From NCBI RefSeq assembly GCF_005796225.1, contig NZ_VAHO01000002.1:1-64000 (forward strand): a stretch of DNA of 64,000 nucleotides, given 5' to 3'. Positions 25,010-34,163 of the stretch are shown one piece after another. Source of the DNA: Pseudarthrobacter sp. NamE5. Lineage in GTDB: Bacteria > Actinomycetota > Actinomycetes > Actinomycetales > Micrococcaceae. The translations under genes and the position numbers were made by a program. Position 1 is the stretch's first letter; each line of letters opens with the position of its first letter. A model generated the notes under the pieces. That model had not been told where the DNA came from, did not search any database, and saw only the letters and a list, made by a program, of their open reading frames with translations.

Positions 25010-26197
25010 TTAGCGGGCGTTGAGCAGGTGTTCGATGGCCAGTTGGTTGAGGCGGACAAACGCGAAGGAGCGCTCGGCGGCCTTGTTGGCGTCGAAGTCC
25101 TCGAACGAGGCAGCGTCGGCAAGCAGGTCGGCGGTGCTTTCGCCGGCTGACAGGGTGCTTTCGCCGAGCTCGAAGACGCCGGAGGCAGCCAGGGCCTCCT
25201 GGACCTGCGGATCTGCACGGAAGGCCAGGGCGCGTTCCTTCAGGAGCAGGTACATGGCCATGTTTGCCTTGGCGGATTCCCAGACACCGTCGTAACCGTC
25301 AGTGCGGGAGGGCTTGTAGTCGAAGTGGCGGGGACCTTCATAGCGGGGGCCGCCGTTGGGGAAGCCGTTTTCGAGCAGGTCCACGGTGAAGAAGGCGCTG
25401 GTGAGATCGCCGTGGCCGAAGACGAGGTCCTGGTCGTACTTGATGCCGCGCTGGCCGTTGAGGTCGATGTGGAAGAGCTTGCCTGCCCACAGGGCCTGGG
25501 CGATGCCGTGGGTGAAATTCAGCCCTGCCATCTGCTCGTGGCCGGTTTCGGGGTTCAGGCCCACAATGTCCCCGTGTTCGAGCTGGGCGATGAAGGCCAG
25601 GCCGTGGCCAACCGTGGGCAGGAATATGTCACCGCGCGGTTCGTTGGGCTTGGGCTCCAGGGCGATCCGCAGGTTGTAGCCCTTTTCCTTGATGTAGCCG
25701 GCGGCGGTGTCAACGCCTTCCTTCATTCGGTCCAGGGCAGCTGAGAGGTCCTTGGAGCCGTCGTATTCGCTGCCCTCGCGTCCGCCCCACATGACGAACG
25801 TTTCGGCGCCAAACTCCGCGGCGAGGTCGATGTTGCGCAGGACCTTGCTGAGCGCGAAGCGGCGGATGGAGCGGTCGTTGGAGGTGAAGCCGCCGTCCTT
25901 GAACACCGGGTGGCTGAAGAGGTTGGTGGTCACCATGGGCACCTTCAGGCCGGTCTCGGCCAGTGCTGCCTTGAAGTTCTTCAGGATCAGGTCCCGCTCG
26001 GATGCCGATGCCTCGAAGGGGATGAGGTCGTTGTCGTGGAAGGTGATGCCGTACGCGCCGAGTTCGCTGAGCCGGTGTACTGCCTCGACCGGATCCAGCG
26101 CCGCACGGGTGGCGACGCCAAACGGATCGGCGCCCGTCCAGCCAACGGTCCAGAGGCCGAAGGTGAACTTGTCAGCGGGTGTGGGGGAGAGAGCCAT
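25010..26197 (-). CDS. xylA: Xylose isomerase
   Basis: Interconverts D-xylose and D-xylulose. The 395-residue protein is the short actinobacterial class I enzyme. Its hydride-shift and metal residues are in [11 protein letters not shown] (His and Asp), [14 protein letters not shown] (Glu and Lys), [11 protein letters not shown] and [37 protein letters not shown] is the standard N-terminus. It is divergent from the ROK repressor gene. A candidate XylR box lies 37 bp upstream of its start, over the promoter region. Confidence 0.97.
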   Translation of the reverse strand: MALSPTPADKFTFGLWTVGWTGADPFGVATRAALDPVEAVHRLSELGAYGITFHDNDLIPFEASASERDLILKNFKAALAETGLKVPMVTTNLFSHPVFKDGGFTSNDRSIRRFALSKVLRNIDLAAEFGAETFVMWGGREGSEYDGSKDLSAALDRMKEGVDTAAGYIKEKGYNLRIALEPKPNEPRGDIFLPTVGHGLAFIAQLEHGDIVGLNPETGHEQMAGLNFTHGIAQALWAGKLFHIDLNGQRGIKYDQDLVFGHGDLTSAFFTVDLLENGFPNGGPRYEGPRHFDYKPSRTDGYDGVWESAKANMAMYLLLKERALAFRADPQVQEALAASGVFELGESTLSAGESTADLLADAASFEDFDANKAAERSFAFVRLNQLAIEHLLNAR

Positions 26198-26234
26198 GAT
26201 GCGTCCTTGCAGTCAGTGCCGCGGTTGCGACGAT

Positions 26235-26253
26235 TAGTTTATTGCCTGAACTA
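26235..26253. promoter_or_regulatory. Candidate XylR operator
   Basis: TAGTTTATTGCCTGAACTA is a 19-bp imperfect palindrome with perfect TAGTT/AACTA arms. It resembles the TTAGTTT-type XylR boxes of other bacteria and lies between xylA and xylR. Confidence 0.65.
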
Positions 26254-26324
26254 TATGCGGGAAGTAGGGTGGGGTCAAGACCCCTGGGGCCCCGCGGCCC
26301 GAAGTAATGGCAAGGAGAGTTGTG

Positions 26325-27548
26325 ATGGTGATGCCGGCATCTGCGGTGGCGGCCCCTGAGTCCGGAGTGCCCGGCAGTATGGGCGATGTCCGCCGGAGCA
26401 ATCTCTCCCTGGTGCTGGGCAGGATTGCGGAGGCGCCTGCCGGGGTTCACCTGAGCCGGGCGCAGGTGGCATCTGCGACGGGCCTGACCAAGGCCTCCGT
26501 TTCGAGCCTCGTGCTGGACCTGCTGGAGGCTGGACTGGTCCGGGAAGTGGGACTCAGCCAGCAGGGACGCGGCCGGCCCAGCGTGGGACTGGAGTTGCAT
26601 CCTGCCCGGTCCGTCATGGGCATGGAAATCAACGTCGACTACATTTCGGCCGGGGTTACGGACCTCGCGGGCAACCTGCTGGTGCGCGAGACGCAGGAGA
26701 GGGATAACCGGTCAGGTGGCCACGTCCCGGTGCTGGCAGCACTTGCCGGACTGGCAGCAAAGGTGCGGGCCGCGGCGGGAGACGGCGGCGTCCAGGTGCT
26801 TGGGGGAGGGCTGGCAGTGCCCGGGCTGGTGGATCCAGCGGCGGCGCGCGTTCTGACCGCCCCCAACCTGGGCTGGACCAACGTGGACCTTGACCTCGGC
26901 GCGCTGCTGCCTGATGTGCCGCTGGGCGTTGAGCTGTTTAACGAGGCGAACGCCGCTGCCCTGGCCGAACTCCGGCACCGTCCAGACGGCGCGTCCGACT
27001 TCGTTTTCGTCTCGGGCGAGGTGGGCGTCGGCGGCGGGCTGGTTGTTGGTTCCGAACTCTTTACCGGTCCGGGGGGACATGCCGGCGAAGTTGGACACAT
27101 AGTGGTGGATCCCGAAGGGGTGCGCTGTTCCTGCGGCGGAACGGGCTGCCTTGAAACCTTGTCGGGGCAGGATGCCATTCTTGCTGCTGCCGGTATCGCG
27201 GCGGAGTCCCGGACGCGGACCGAATCCATCGAGGCGCTCGTGCGGGCACTTAACGACGGCCAGCCGCGCGCACTGTCGGCGGTGGAGCGCGCCGGGCGGT
27301 ACCTGGGCGTTGCCCTCGCCTCAACCGCCCGTGTAATGAATATCGGATCGGTCGTGCTCGGCGGCCACTTTGCCGTCCTTGACCCGTGGCTGAGGGTGCC
27401 CCTTTTAAACAGCCTGGAGCGGTATGCCCCCGGCAGGTTCGCTCCTGAACAAGTGGGGCTTTCCGCCGTGGGGCAGGCCGGGGCGCTCCTCGGCGCGGCC
27501 GGGAGCGTGGTCCGGTCCCTGGTGGACGCGCCGCACCGGCTGCAGTAA
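26325..27548 (+). CDS. xylR: ROK-family xylose-responsive repressor
   Basis: A 407-residue ROK regulator. The N-terminal winged helix-turn-helix covers HLSRAQVASATGLTKASVSS, and the C-terminal ROK sugar-kinase-like domain carries GHAGEVGHIVVDPEG and the zinc motif CSCGGTGCLE. The ATG at 26325 is chosen because AAGGAGAG at 26312-26319 fits it. The ATG at 26307 lies upstream of that ribosome site. It is divergent from xylA-xylB, so it probably represses them and itself without xylose. The residues 1-20 are Ala/Pro rich and not part of the fold. Confidence 0.9.
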   Translation: MVMPASAVAAPESGVPGSMGDVRRSNLSLVLGRIAEAPAGVHLSRAQVASATGLTKASVSSLVLDLLEAGLVREVGLSQQGRGRPSVGLELHPARSVMGMEINVDYISAGVTDLAGNLLVRETQERDNRSGGHVPVLAALAGLAAKVRAAAGDGGVQVLGGGLAVPGLVDPAAARVLTAPNLGWTNVDLDLGALLPDVPLGVELFNEANAAALAELRHRPDGASDFVFVSGEVGVGGGLVVGSELFTGPGGHAGEVGHIVVDPEGVRCSCGGTGCLETLSGQDAILAAAGIAAESRTRTESIEALVRALNDGQPRALSAVERAGRYLGVALASTARVMNIGSVVLGGHFAVLDPWLRVPLLNSLERYAPGRFAPEQVGLSAVGQAGALLGAAGSVVRSLVDAPHRLQ

Positions 27549-27634
27549 TAGGCTCCAGGCATCCCCGGTTGCGCTGGCACCGATCGCTTCTTCGCGGACG
27601 TTGGCGGCAGCGGCGGCAGCTGATGCATTGAAGG

Positions 27635-27668
27635 AAAAAGCCGCGCCCCGGTCCATGGACCGGGGCGC
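27635..27668 (-). terminator. Terminator of tRNA-Arg
   Basis: A 26-bp perfect palindrome (27643-27668, GCGCCCCGGTCC arm, centre CCATGG) is followed on the minus strand by a run of T (AAAAA at 27635-27639 on plus). Confidence 0.85.
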
Positions 27669-27680
27669 CAACCCACGCGG

Positions 27681-27753
27681 TGCCCCAGGAGGGAATCGAA
27701 CCCCCGACCGGCGGATTAGAAGGCCGCTGCTCTATCCCCTGAGCTACTGAGGC
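27681..27753 (-). tRNA. tRNA-Arg (TCT anticodon)
   Basis: The acceptor GCCTCAG pairs with CTGGGGC (one G-T) and the T-arm GGGGG/CCCTC with loop TTCGATT. The anticodon loop is CTTCTAA, anticodon TCT. The anticodon stem GCGGC/TCCGC has a C-T mismatch at its loop-closing position (31-39). CCA is not encoded. Confidence 0.92.
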
Positions 27754-27968
27754 AGTGGATTCCGGAGTTGAAATCCGGCGCCTCAAAAAGTCTACATTGC
27801 CCGCACTGCGGGCGCTGTCATCGACTCCAGGCGGCTACTGATCCTCCACAGTCGGCCACAGCTGCAGGTTGTGCACATAGACCCATTACCGCCTCCCCGC
27901 GGGTTTGCTTCGGCGCCAAGCTGGTCTTGCCTGCAAAGGCATCAACCATTGAAGACAGGACGAAGAAG

Positions 27969-28532
27969 ATGAGCGACACCATAACGATCCGGGGCTTTGT
28001 TGCCACCGAGATCAAAAGCGCTACGACAACAGGGGGAGTGGCCACCGCCTCCTTCCGGATAGGGTCCACCACCCGGCGCTATGACAGGGAAACCGGCACC
28101 TGGGCAGACGGCCACACCAACTGGTTCCTGGTGCAGGGCTACCGCCACCTTGCAGGAAGCATGGGCTGCAGCATCAGGAAGGGCCAGCCCGTCATCGTGC
28201 TGGGCAAGCTGAAAATCCGCAGTTGGGAAAGGGACGGCAGGGTCTACTACTCACACACCATTGATGCCGAAGCCGTAGGCCATGATCTCACCTGGGGCAC
28301 GGCCAACTTCATCCGGTCCTCCACCAAGCCGCTGCTCTCGCTGGTCGAGCAGGAACCCTCCTTCGACGGCGGCCATCAGCCCGGCCCGGACGGAACCTTC
28401 GAGGAGCCTGAGGACAGTGAAGAGGAAGGGGCCGACGGCGGCGATCCGGCTGCAGCGTACGTCGAGGACAGAAACGGTGACTTGGTAGCCCTGGACCTGG
28501 AAACGGGGGAACTGGCCGAATCCGGAGCCTAG
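27969..28532 (+). CDS. ssb: Single-stranded DNA-binding protein
   Basis: A 187-residue SSB. The OB-fold (residues 1-115) has ITIRGFVATEIKSATTTGG, FRIGSTTRRYDRETGTWADG, TNWFLVQGYRHLAGSMGCSI and GQPVIVLGKLKIRSWERDG. The tail is long and acidic (EEPEDSEEEGADGGD), but it ends ETGELAESGA rather than the DDDIPF-type tip that recruits partners. This suggests an accessory SSB rather than the replication one. A similar SSB-like gene lies near ettA in mycobacteria. ATG 27969 follows GGACGAAG. An upstream extension to 27768 overlaps the tRNA-Arg region and is rejected. Confidence 0.88.
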   Translation: MSDTITIRGFVATEIKSATTTGGVATASFRIGSTTRRYDRETGTWADGHTNWFLVQGYRHLAGSMGCSIRKGQPVIVLGKLKIRSWERDGRVYYSHTIDAEAVGHDLTWGTANFIRSSTKPLLSLVEQEPSFDGGHQPGPDGTFEEPEDSEEEGADGGDPAAAYVEDRNGDLVALDLETGELAESGA

Positions 28533-28615
28533 CGCATCTACATCCTTGTCCGGGCTCCTGGCAATCCGGATTAGGAGAGAGGAAAGTCCTGCTGTCAACG
28601 CTTACTGTTTCCTGG

Positions 28616-28655
28616 GCGGGCAGGTCCCGGCACCCCCCGGCCGCAACCTGCCCGC
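28616..28655. terminator. Hairpin after ssb
   Basis: GCGGGCAGGT (28616-28625) can pair with ACCTGCCCGC (28646-28655) across a 20-nt loop. No T-tract follows. It could end ssb transcription or lie in the lipoprotein gene's leader. Confidence 0.4.
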
Positions 28656-28698
28656 ACAGGATGTACCCGGCTGCAGGGCCGCATGGCAGAATGGCACC

Positions 28699-29337
28699 AT
28701 GCGGCGCACCCCCGACCACCGGCAGAACAGTACGGCCGGTGCCTCTCCCGCTGCTCCTTACGCTTCGAGAAATCCCTTCGCACCCCGCCTCCTGGCGGTG
28801 CTGGCCGGAGCTGTGCTGGTCACCTCCTTGGCCGGCTGCGGCTTCGCGATCCCCGTGCATAACCGGGCAGCGCCTGCTGGGCCGACAACTGCAGCCCCAT
28901 CTGCTGACGTCCCGGCCACGGATGCTGCTGCCCCCGGAACGCAGCCTGCAGGCCCTCTGGCGAATACCGCCGCCACTGCGCCAGTTTCCGGCGGCTCAGT
29001 TTCCAGCGGCGACGCACCCGGTGCAGGCGCTTCGGCCGCTGAAGCCGCCGCTACCGAAGCAGTCCGGCAGAAGGTGATGGAAACACTCGGCAAGCTGGCG
29101 GCCGGGACGCCCAAGCCGGCCACGGCACAGGTAAGTGAAGCGCTGGCTGGAGCGGGGATCGCGCCCGGAGTACTTGAAGTGTCGCAGAGCCGGACACCCA
29201 CCGGCCTGGAGGCCGATGCGATCGAGGCAGCGGTGCTGCAGGGGGACGACTGCGTGATCGGCCAGGTGCGGGACGGCGCCGTGGCAGTGACGGTCCTGCC
29301 GGTATTGGCAAGCGGCAAGTGCTTTGTAGGCTCGTGA
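28699..29337 (+). CDS. Lipoprotein of unknown function (DUF6993-like C-terminus)
   Basis: A 212-residue lipoprotein. Arg-containing N-terminus, hydrophobic segment LLAVLAGAVLVTSLAGC with a lipobox (LAGC), so it is lipid-anchored outside the membrane. An Ala/Pro/Thr-rich linker (about 55-120) connects to a compact C-terminal domain (VRQKVMETLGKLAAGTPKPA to SGKCFVGS), which looks like the DUF6993 type seen in Arthrobacter. The domain contains two cysteines (DDCVIG and GKCFV) that could pair. ATG 28699 is chosen as the first start fitting a signal peptide. The function is unknown. Confidence 0.75.
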   Translation: MRRTPDHRQNSTAGASPAAPYASRNPFAPRLLAVLAGAVLVTSLAGCGFAIPVHNRAAPAGPTTAAPSADVPATDAAAPGTQPAGPLANTAATAPVSGGSVSSGDAPGAGASAAEAAATEAVRQKVMETLGKLAAGTPKPATAQVSEALAGAGIAPGVLEVSQSRTPTGLEADAIEAAVLQGDDCVIGQVRDGAVAVTVLPVLASGKCFVGS

Positions 29338-29389
29338 GCTTGCCGGACGGAATGTGAGATATGCCCGCCAACCCACTAGATTTGGAAGC

Positions 29390-31072
29390 ATGGCGGAATT
29401 TATCTACACAATGACCAAGGCCCGCAAAGCCGTTGGCGAAAAACTCATTCTTGATGACGTAAGCATGTCCTTCTTCCCCGGTGCCAAGATCGGCGTCGTG
29501 GGCCCGAACGGTGCCGGTAAGTCCACCATCCTCAAAATCATGGCAGGGCTGGACACCCCCTCGAACGGCGAAGCCCGGCTCAGCCCCGGCTACAGCGTCG
29601 GCATCTTGCTCCAGGAACCCCCGCTCAACGAAGAAAAGACCGTCCTGGGCAACGTCCAGGAAGGCGTGGGCGAGATTTACGGCAAGATCCAGCGGTTCAA
29701 CGAGATCTCCGAGGAAATGGCCAGCCCGGACGCTGACTATGACACCCTCCTTGAAGAGATGGGCAAGCTTCAGGAAGCAATCGACGCCGCCGACGCCTGG
29801 GACCTCGACTCCCAGCTGGAACAGGCCATGGACGCCCTCCGCTGCCCGCCTGCTGACGCGGATGTCACTAACCTTTCCGGTGGTGAACGCCGCCGCGTCG
29901 CGCTCTGCAAGCTCCTCCTGCAGAAGCCGGACCTGCTGCTCCTTGATGAGCCCACCAACCACCTGGACGCGGAAAGTGTGCTGTGGCTCGAACAGCACCT
30001 GTCCAGCTACCCCGGCGCAGTCCTTGCCGTGACCCACGACCGGTACTTCCTTGACCACGTGGCGGAATGGATTGCCGAGGTGGACCGCGGCCACCTGTAC
30101 CCCTATGAAGGCAATTACTCCACCTACCTGGAGAAAAAGCGTGCCCGCCTGGAGATCCAGGGCAAGAAGGACGCCAAGCAGGCCAAGCGCCTCGCCGAGG
30201 AACTCGAGTGGGTGCGCTCCAACGCCAAGGGCCGCCAGACCAAGTCCAAGGCCCGCCTGGCCCGGTACGAGGAAATGGCCGCTGAGGCGGACCGCACGCG
30301 CAAACTGGACTTCGAAGAAATCCAGATCCCGCCGGGACCCCGCCTGGGCGGTCTGGTCCTGGAGGCCAAAAACCTGCAGAAGGGCTTCGAAGACCGGGTC
30401 CTGATCGACGGGCTGTCCTTTAGCCTGCCCCGCAACGGCATCGTGGGCGTCATCGGGCCCAACGGCGTCGGCAAGACCACTCTGTTCAAAACCATCGTTG
30501 GCCTGGAACCGCTCGACGGCGGCGACCTGAAGATCGGCGATTCGGTCAAGATCTCCTATGCGGACCAGAGTCGGGGCGGCATCGACCCCAACAAGACCCT
30601 CTGGGAGGTCGTGTCCGACGGGCTCGACTTCATCCAGGTGGGCAACGTCGAAATGCCGTCCCGCGCCTACGTTGCCGCCTTCGGCTTCAAGGGCCCGGAC
30701 CAGCAGAAGAAGGCCGGGGTGCTGTCCGGTGGTGAGCGCAACCGCCTGAACCTCGCCCTGACCCTCAAGCAGGGCGGAAACCTCCTGCTCCTTGACGAAC
30801 CCACCAACGACCTCGACGTCGAAACCCTCAGCAGCCTGGAAAACGCGCTGCTGGAGTTCCCCGGCTGCGCCGTGGTGGTCTCGCACGACCGCTGGTTCCT
30901 GGACCGGGTGGCCACGCACATCCTGGCCTACGAAGGCGACGAGGAAAACCCCTCCAAGTGGTACTGGTTCGAGGGCAACTTCGAATCCTACGAGGAGAAC
31001 AAGGTGGAGCGGCTGGGACCGGATGCCGCCAAGCCGCACCGGGTAACGCACCGCCGCCTCACCCGCGACTAG
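29390..31072 (+). CDS. ettA: Energy-dependent translational throttle protein EttA (ABC-F ATPase)
   Basis: A soluble ABC-F protein that binds the ribosomal E site and gates the first peptide bond according to ATP/ADP. The 560-residue protein has two ATPase halves: Walker A GPNGAGKST with signature LSGGERRRVAL and LLLDEPTNHLD, then GPNGVGKTT with LSGGERNRLNLAL and LLLDEPTNDLD. The EttA arm region (NEEKTVLGNVQEGVGEIYGK) and a charged linker (KKRARLEIQGKKDAKQAKR) are present. ATG 29390 follows GGAAGC. The EttA gene lies near an SSB-like gene as in mycobacteria. Confidence 0.96.
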   Translation: MAEFIYTMTKARKAVGEKLILDDVSMSFFPGAKIGVVGPNGAGKSTILKIMAGLDTPSNGEARLSPGYSVGILLQEPPLNEEKTVLGNVQEGVGEIYGKIQRFNEISEEMASPDADYDTLLEEMGKLQEAIDAADAWDLDSQLEQAMDALRCPPADADVTNLSGGERRRVALCKLLLQKPDLLLLDEPTNHLDAESVLWLEQHLSSYPGAVLAVTHDRYFLDHVAEWIAEVDRGHLYPYEGNYSTYLEKKRARLEIQGKKDAKQAKRLAEELEWVRSNAKGRQTKSKARLARYEEMAAEADRTRKLDFEEIQIPPGPRLGGLVLEAKNLQKGFEDRVLIDGLSFSLPRNGIVGVIGPNGVGKTTLFKTIVGLEPLDGGDLKIGDSVKISYADQSRGGIDPNKTLWEVVSDGLDFIQVGNVEMPSRAYVAAFGFKGPDQQKKAGVLSGGERNRLNLALTLKQGGNLLLLDEPTNDLDVETLSSLENALLEFPGCAVVVSHDRWFLDRVATHILAYEGDEENPSKWYWFEGNFESYEENKVERLGPDAAKPHRVTHRRLTRD

Positions 31073-31111
31073 GACATAGAGCGGCCCGGAAACAGCGCCG
31101 GGAAAACCGGA

Positions 31112-31140
31112 GGCGGGCACCCATCCATGGGGTGCCCGCC
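31112..31140. terminator. Terminator between ettA and tesB
   Basis: GGCGGGCACCC pairs with GGGTGCCCGCC across ATCCATG (31112-31140). It stands between convergent genes. Confidence 0.8.
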
Positions 31141-31153
31141 TTCGGCGTATCTG

Positions 31154-32134
31154 CTAGTTCCGGCCCGCCTTGCGGATTTGGTGCTCCACCACCTTGGACT
31201 GGAAGGCGCCCACCACCTTGCTCTTCACATCAGTGGGCACGCGGACCATTCCCTCCTGGGCAACCGACGCAACGTGCTGGCCCGCCTGGTTGAAGATTTT
31301 GCCGGTGGCCAGGCCGCGGGCACCCTGGGCGCTGGGCGATTCCTGGACGTACAGCAGCCATTCATCCACCCGGGCGGGACGGTGCCACCACATCGCATGG
31401 TCGAGGCTGGCAACGTTCATCCCCGGGGTGATCCAGCTCAGCCCGTGGCGCCGCAGGATGGACTCCAGCAGTGTGTAGTCGCTGGCGTAGGCCAGGGCGG
31501 CCCGGTGCAGGTTGGGGTTGTCCGGCATGGGCCCAAAGGTCTTCATCCAGACAGCGTTGCGCGCTTCTTTCGGTCCTTTGGCTGAGACGTACAGCGGCGC
31601 ATCCACGTGCCGGATGTCGAAGGGCCGCTCGTAGGCCCAGTGCCGCGCCACGGGGTGGTCGAACTTGCCCAAGAGGTCGGCGGTGCTGGGCAGGGACTCC
31701 GGGTCGGGAATGCCGGCGGGCATTTCGGACTCATGTTCGATGCCTTCGTCCTCGCCCTGGAACGAGGCGATCATGGACAGGATGGGAACACCCTCCTGGT
31801 AGGCGTGCACCCGGCGGGCAGAGAAGGAACGGCCGTCACGCAGGCGCTGGACACCGAAGGTGATGGGTTTGTTCGCATCGCCGGGACGGAGGAAGTATCC
31901 GTGCATCGAATGCACAAAGCGCCCGGGGTCCACCGTCCTCATGGAAGCAATCAGTGACTGGGCCAGTACCTGGCCGCCGAAGACCCGATGGTGGGGCTGC
32001 TGCTGGGAAGGACCAAGGAAGATGTCCTCGTCCGTCCGGGCTCCCTCAAGCTGGCCGAGGTCAAGGAGCGAGATAAGCGAGGCAGTGGGGTCCGCGCTGG
32101 GAAGCGCCAGGAGTTCGGCGTCGGCTTCAGTCAT
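31154..32134 (-). CDS. tesB: Acyl-CoA thioesterase II
   Basis: A 326-residue double hot-dog thioesterase that hydrolyses medium and long acyl-CoA. VFGGQVLAQSLIASMRTV, VHSMHGYFLRPGD and FSARRVHAYQEG belong to the N-terminal domain. The C-terminal domain has SLDHAMWWHRP (catalytic Asp-region) and QESPSAQGARGLATGKIFNQ followed by HVASVAQEGMVR, matching the TesB triad arrangement. No signal peptide. It is convergent with ettA and divergent from the unknown gene at 32198. Confidence 0.93.
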   Translation of the reverse strand: MTEADAELLALPSADPTASLISLLDLGQLEGARTDEDIFLGPSQQQPHHRVFGGQVLAQSLIASMRTVDPGRFVHSMHGYFLRPGDANKPITFGVQRLRDGRSFSARRVHAYQEGVPILSMIASFQGEDEGIEHESEMPAGIPDPESLPSTADLLGKFDHPVARHWAYERPFDIRHVDAPLYVSAKGPKEARNAVWMKTFGPMPDNPNLHRAALAYASDYTLLESILRRHGLSWITPGMNVASLDHAMWWHRPARVDEWLLYVQESPSAQGARGLATGKIFNQAGQHVASVAQEGMVRVPTDVKSKVVGAFQSKVVEHQIRKAGRN

Positions 32135-32197
32135 GGTTCGACTCTAGACGGCGCCCCGGCACTGCTCAACAAAGCTCCAGCCGGTAGTGTTCTTGGT

Positions 32198-32857
32198 GTG
32201 ACTGACTTACTCACCTCGTCATTCCGGTTCGCCGATCCGCAGGACCTGGCTGATCTTCGAACGTTCGCCACCCGGGCGAAGGCCATCGACGACGGCGCCA
32301 TCCGGCTTCAGGCCGCGGGTTCCGTTCTCGCCGCTTACGTCTGCGTCCTGAGGCCCAGGCTGCTGGGTGAGTCCACCCCCACCATCCTGGGGCTCCGCAC
32401 CATGGCACTGGCAAGGCCCTCTGAAACGGACGTGACGGTAGCTCTGTCCGCTGTCTTGGACCGTCTGGCACGCTCGGGCGGGGACGATGTGGAACTGCCC
32501 GTACCGCCGTCGACCGTTACCGAATCCTGGACAGGAGTGGGTGCCCCCCGGAGCGGGTGGGAGCTCATGGGCCAGCGGAGCGATGCAGGGCTGCGGAAGG
32601 CTGCGGAGGCAGGGATCGCGGAAGTGGCGGGAATCGTGCCGGACAAGCCGGGCGCGCTCATGGTCAACAACGCCCGTGCCGCCGTATGGGGGAGGGAGCT
32701 GGACGAGTCAGGCCTGCCGGCCGGAGCCGCTTTCGCCGCCCTGGCTTTGGGTTTCCTGGCCGACGGTGACCAGAAGCTCTACCGCGCCGGCCGCTGGTTC
32801 CGGCTCAGCGGCACCCGCGGCCACGTGCTCGCGCGCACCGGGAGCGGGCTGCTTTAA
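32198..32857 (+). CDS. Conserved-looking hypothetical protein
   Basis: A 219-residue soluble protein. The GTG at 32198 (VTDLLTSSFRFADPQDLADL) is a likely start, although a weak ribosome site leaves it uncertain. A helical N-terminal half includes RTFATRAKAIDDGAIRLQAA and TMALARPSETDVTVALSAVLDRLARSG, and the C-terminal half has GALMVNNARAAVWGRELDESGLPAG and AAFAALALGFLADGDQKLYR. A longer open frame back to 31988 overlaps the tesB gene on the other strand. It points toward glbO. I do not recognise a named domain. Confidence 0.7.
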   Translation: MTDLLTSSFRFADPQDLADLRTFATRAKAIDDGAIRLQAAGSVLAAYVCVLRPRLLGESTPTILGLRTMALARPSETDVTVALSAVLDRLARSGGDDVELPVPPSTVTESWTGVGAPRSGWELMGQRSDAGLRKAAEAGIAEVAGIVPDKPGALMVNNARAAVWGRELDESGLPAGAAFAALALGFLADGDQKLYRAGRWFRLSGTRGHVLARTGSGLL

Positions 32858-32906
32858 GGCTGGCCGCCATCAGCAGCGGGGTCCAGGGACAGCTGCTGCA
32901 CCAGCC

Positions 32907-33356
32907 TTAGGGCGTTGAGGGGCTGTTTACCATCGAGAGCGCTGCGCGCTCCATGTAGTCCCACAGCGTTCCCTCGTAGAGCGGCGGCAATTCCAGGGCG
33001 TCGACGGCGGCACGCATGTGGAAGAGCCAGCGTTCCTTCGCCTCGGGCGTCACCTGGAAAGGCATATGCCGCATGCGCAGCCGTGGATGCCCGCGCTCTT
33101 CGCCATAGGTGGTGGGCCCGCCCCAGTACTGTTCCAGGAACATCAGGAAGCGGCGCTTCGCCGGCCCCAGGTCCTCTTCGGGGTACATGGGACGCAGCAG
33201 CGGGTCTGTTGCAACGCCGTCGTAAAAGACGTCGATCAGCTTCACGAACGTCTCATGACCGCCGACGGCATCGTAGAAGTTGTCGGTGTAGCCGGGCTTG
33301 CTGAACGGATCGTTCTGCATCAGCTGCGGGCGCTGCGGCTCAATGGGAAGGGTCAT
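32907..33356 (-). CDS. glbO: Truncated hemoglobin, group II (GlbO type)
   Basis: A 149-residue 2-over-2 globin that binds O2 and possibly peroxide. Group II features are present: the Tyr at B10 (KLIDVFYDGV), a Tyr in FLEQYWGGPTTYGEE, the proximal His in RLRMRHMPFQV and the Trp at G8 (ERWLFHMRAAV). The ATG at 33356 is the only sensible start. It begins 2 bp after the stop of the mechanosensitive channel gene, so the two are cotranscribed. In mycobacteria glbO is near pepN, as here. Confidence 0.92.
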   Translation of the reverse strand: MTLPIEPQRPQLMQNDPFSKPGYTDNFYDAVGGHETFVKLIDVFYDGVATDPLLRPMYPEEDLGPAKRRFLMFLEQYWGGPTTYGEERGHPRLRMRHMPFQVTPEAKERWLFHMRAAVDALELPPLYEGTLWDYMERAALSMVNSPSTP

Positions 33357-33358
33357 GG

Positions 33359-34045
33359 TCAGTCTCCGGCCTTCTGCTCGGTCTTCTTGGTTTCAGCGCT
33401 TTGGTCACTTGCCTGGTCCGTGGTCCCGTCCGGCAGCTCGTGCCATGGCGTGTAGTTCCCCTGTGAGCGGTTGCCCACCCGCAGGATCTCCCCGTTGCGC
33501 AGGTACCAGATGGCGCCGTCGTCGGAGCGTACCCGGGTGATGCGCAGCCCCATGGATTCCACCACGCCCACAACCTCGCTGGTTTCAATGACGTCGCCGA
33601 TGCCGTACTGGTCTTCAATGGTAATGAAGATCCCGGCCAGGAAGTCGCGGATCAGCTGCTGGGCACCGAAACCGATGGCGACACCTAGGATGCCCACGCT
33701 GGTGAGAAGGGGCGCGATGTTGATGTCCAGGTTCTGCAGGACGTACATGCCCGTGATGATGACCACCAGTACGCCGACAACGCTGTTCAGCAGGGAACCG
33801 ATGGTTTCGGCCCGCTGAACCCGCCGTTCATGGTCCAGGGCACGCAGGGCCGGCGCCACCCACTTGAATGTGGGCCTCTTGAACAGGCTGCTGCCCGAGG
33901 CCACCCGACGGGTGATGCGGGAAATGATGAAGGTGGCAACCAGCCAGACCGTGACGCCCACACCGAGGCTGATCACGATGCCCGTGATGCTTACGCCGCC
34001 GGGATCACTGGCGGCGGAAGGAAGGACTGACAACATGCTGACCAT
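33359..34045 (-). CDS. Small-conductance mechanosensitive channel (MscS family)
   Basis: A 228-residue membrane protein. The first helix (SITGIVISLGVGVTVWLVATF) and a pore-lining helix region (LLTSVGILGVAIGFGAQQLIRDFLAG) are followed by the MscS beta-domain (IFITIEDQYGIGDVIETSEV, VVESMGLRITRVRSDDG, ILRVGNRSQGN) and a short charged tail rich in Gln/Lys. The channel releases solutes on osmotic downshock. It lies 2 bp before glbO on the same strand, an unusual pairing. The start at 34045 opens MVSMLSVLP. MLSVLP, three codons later, is an alternative. Confidence 0.9.
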   Translation of the reverse strand: MVSMLSVLPSAASDPGGVSITGIVISLGVGVTVWLVATFIISRITRRVASGSSLFKRPTFKWVAPALRALDHERRVQRAETIGSLLNSVVGVLVVIITGMYVLQNLDINIAPLLTSVGILGVAIGFGAQQLIRDFLAGIFITIEDQYGIGDVIETSEVVGVVESMGLRITRVRSDDGAIWYLRNGEILRVGNRSQGNYTPWHELPDGTTDQASDQSAETKKTEQKAGD

Positions 34046-34163
34046 AAGGGGGAGATGCTCCTGGGTTCTCCGGCCGGTGCCGGGGGTCGTACACCGCCGC
34101 GCAGGCTACGCCCGGCGCGGAAGGCTCTGTTCTCTTTTAACCCTAGCGCCGTAGCGTGTTCAC

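Noticed and set aside
29051..31120. A 689-codon open frame on the minus strand over ettA and the lipoprotein gene
   Set aside because: It is antisense to EttA, which has both Walker A motifs and both LSGGE signatures. No motif is visible in the shadow frame.
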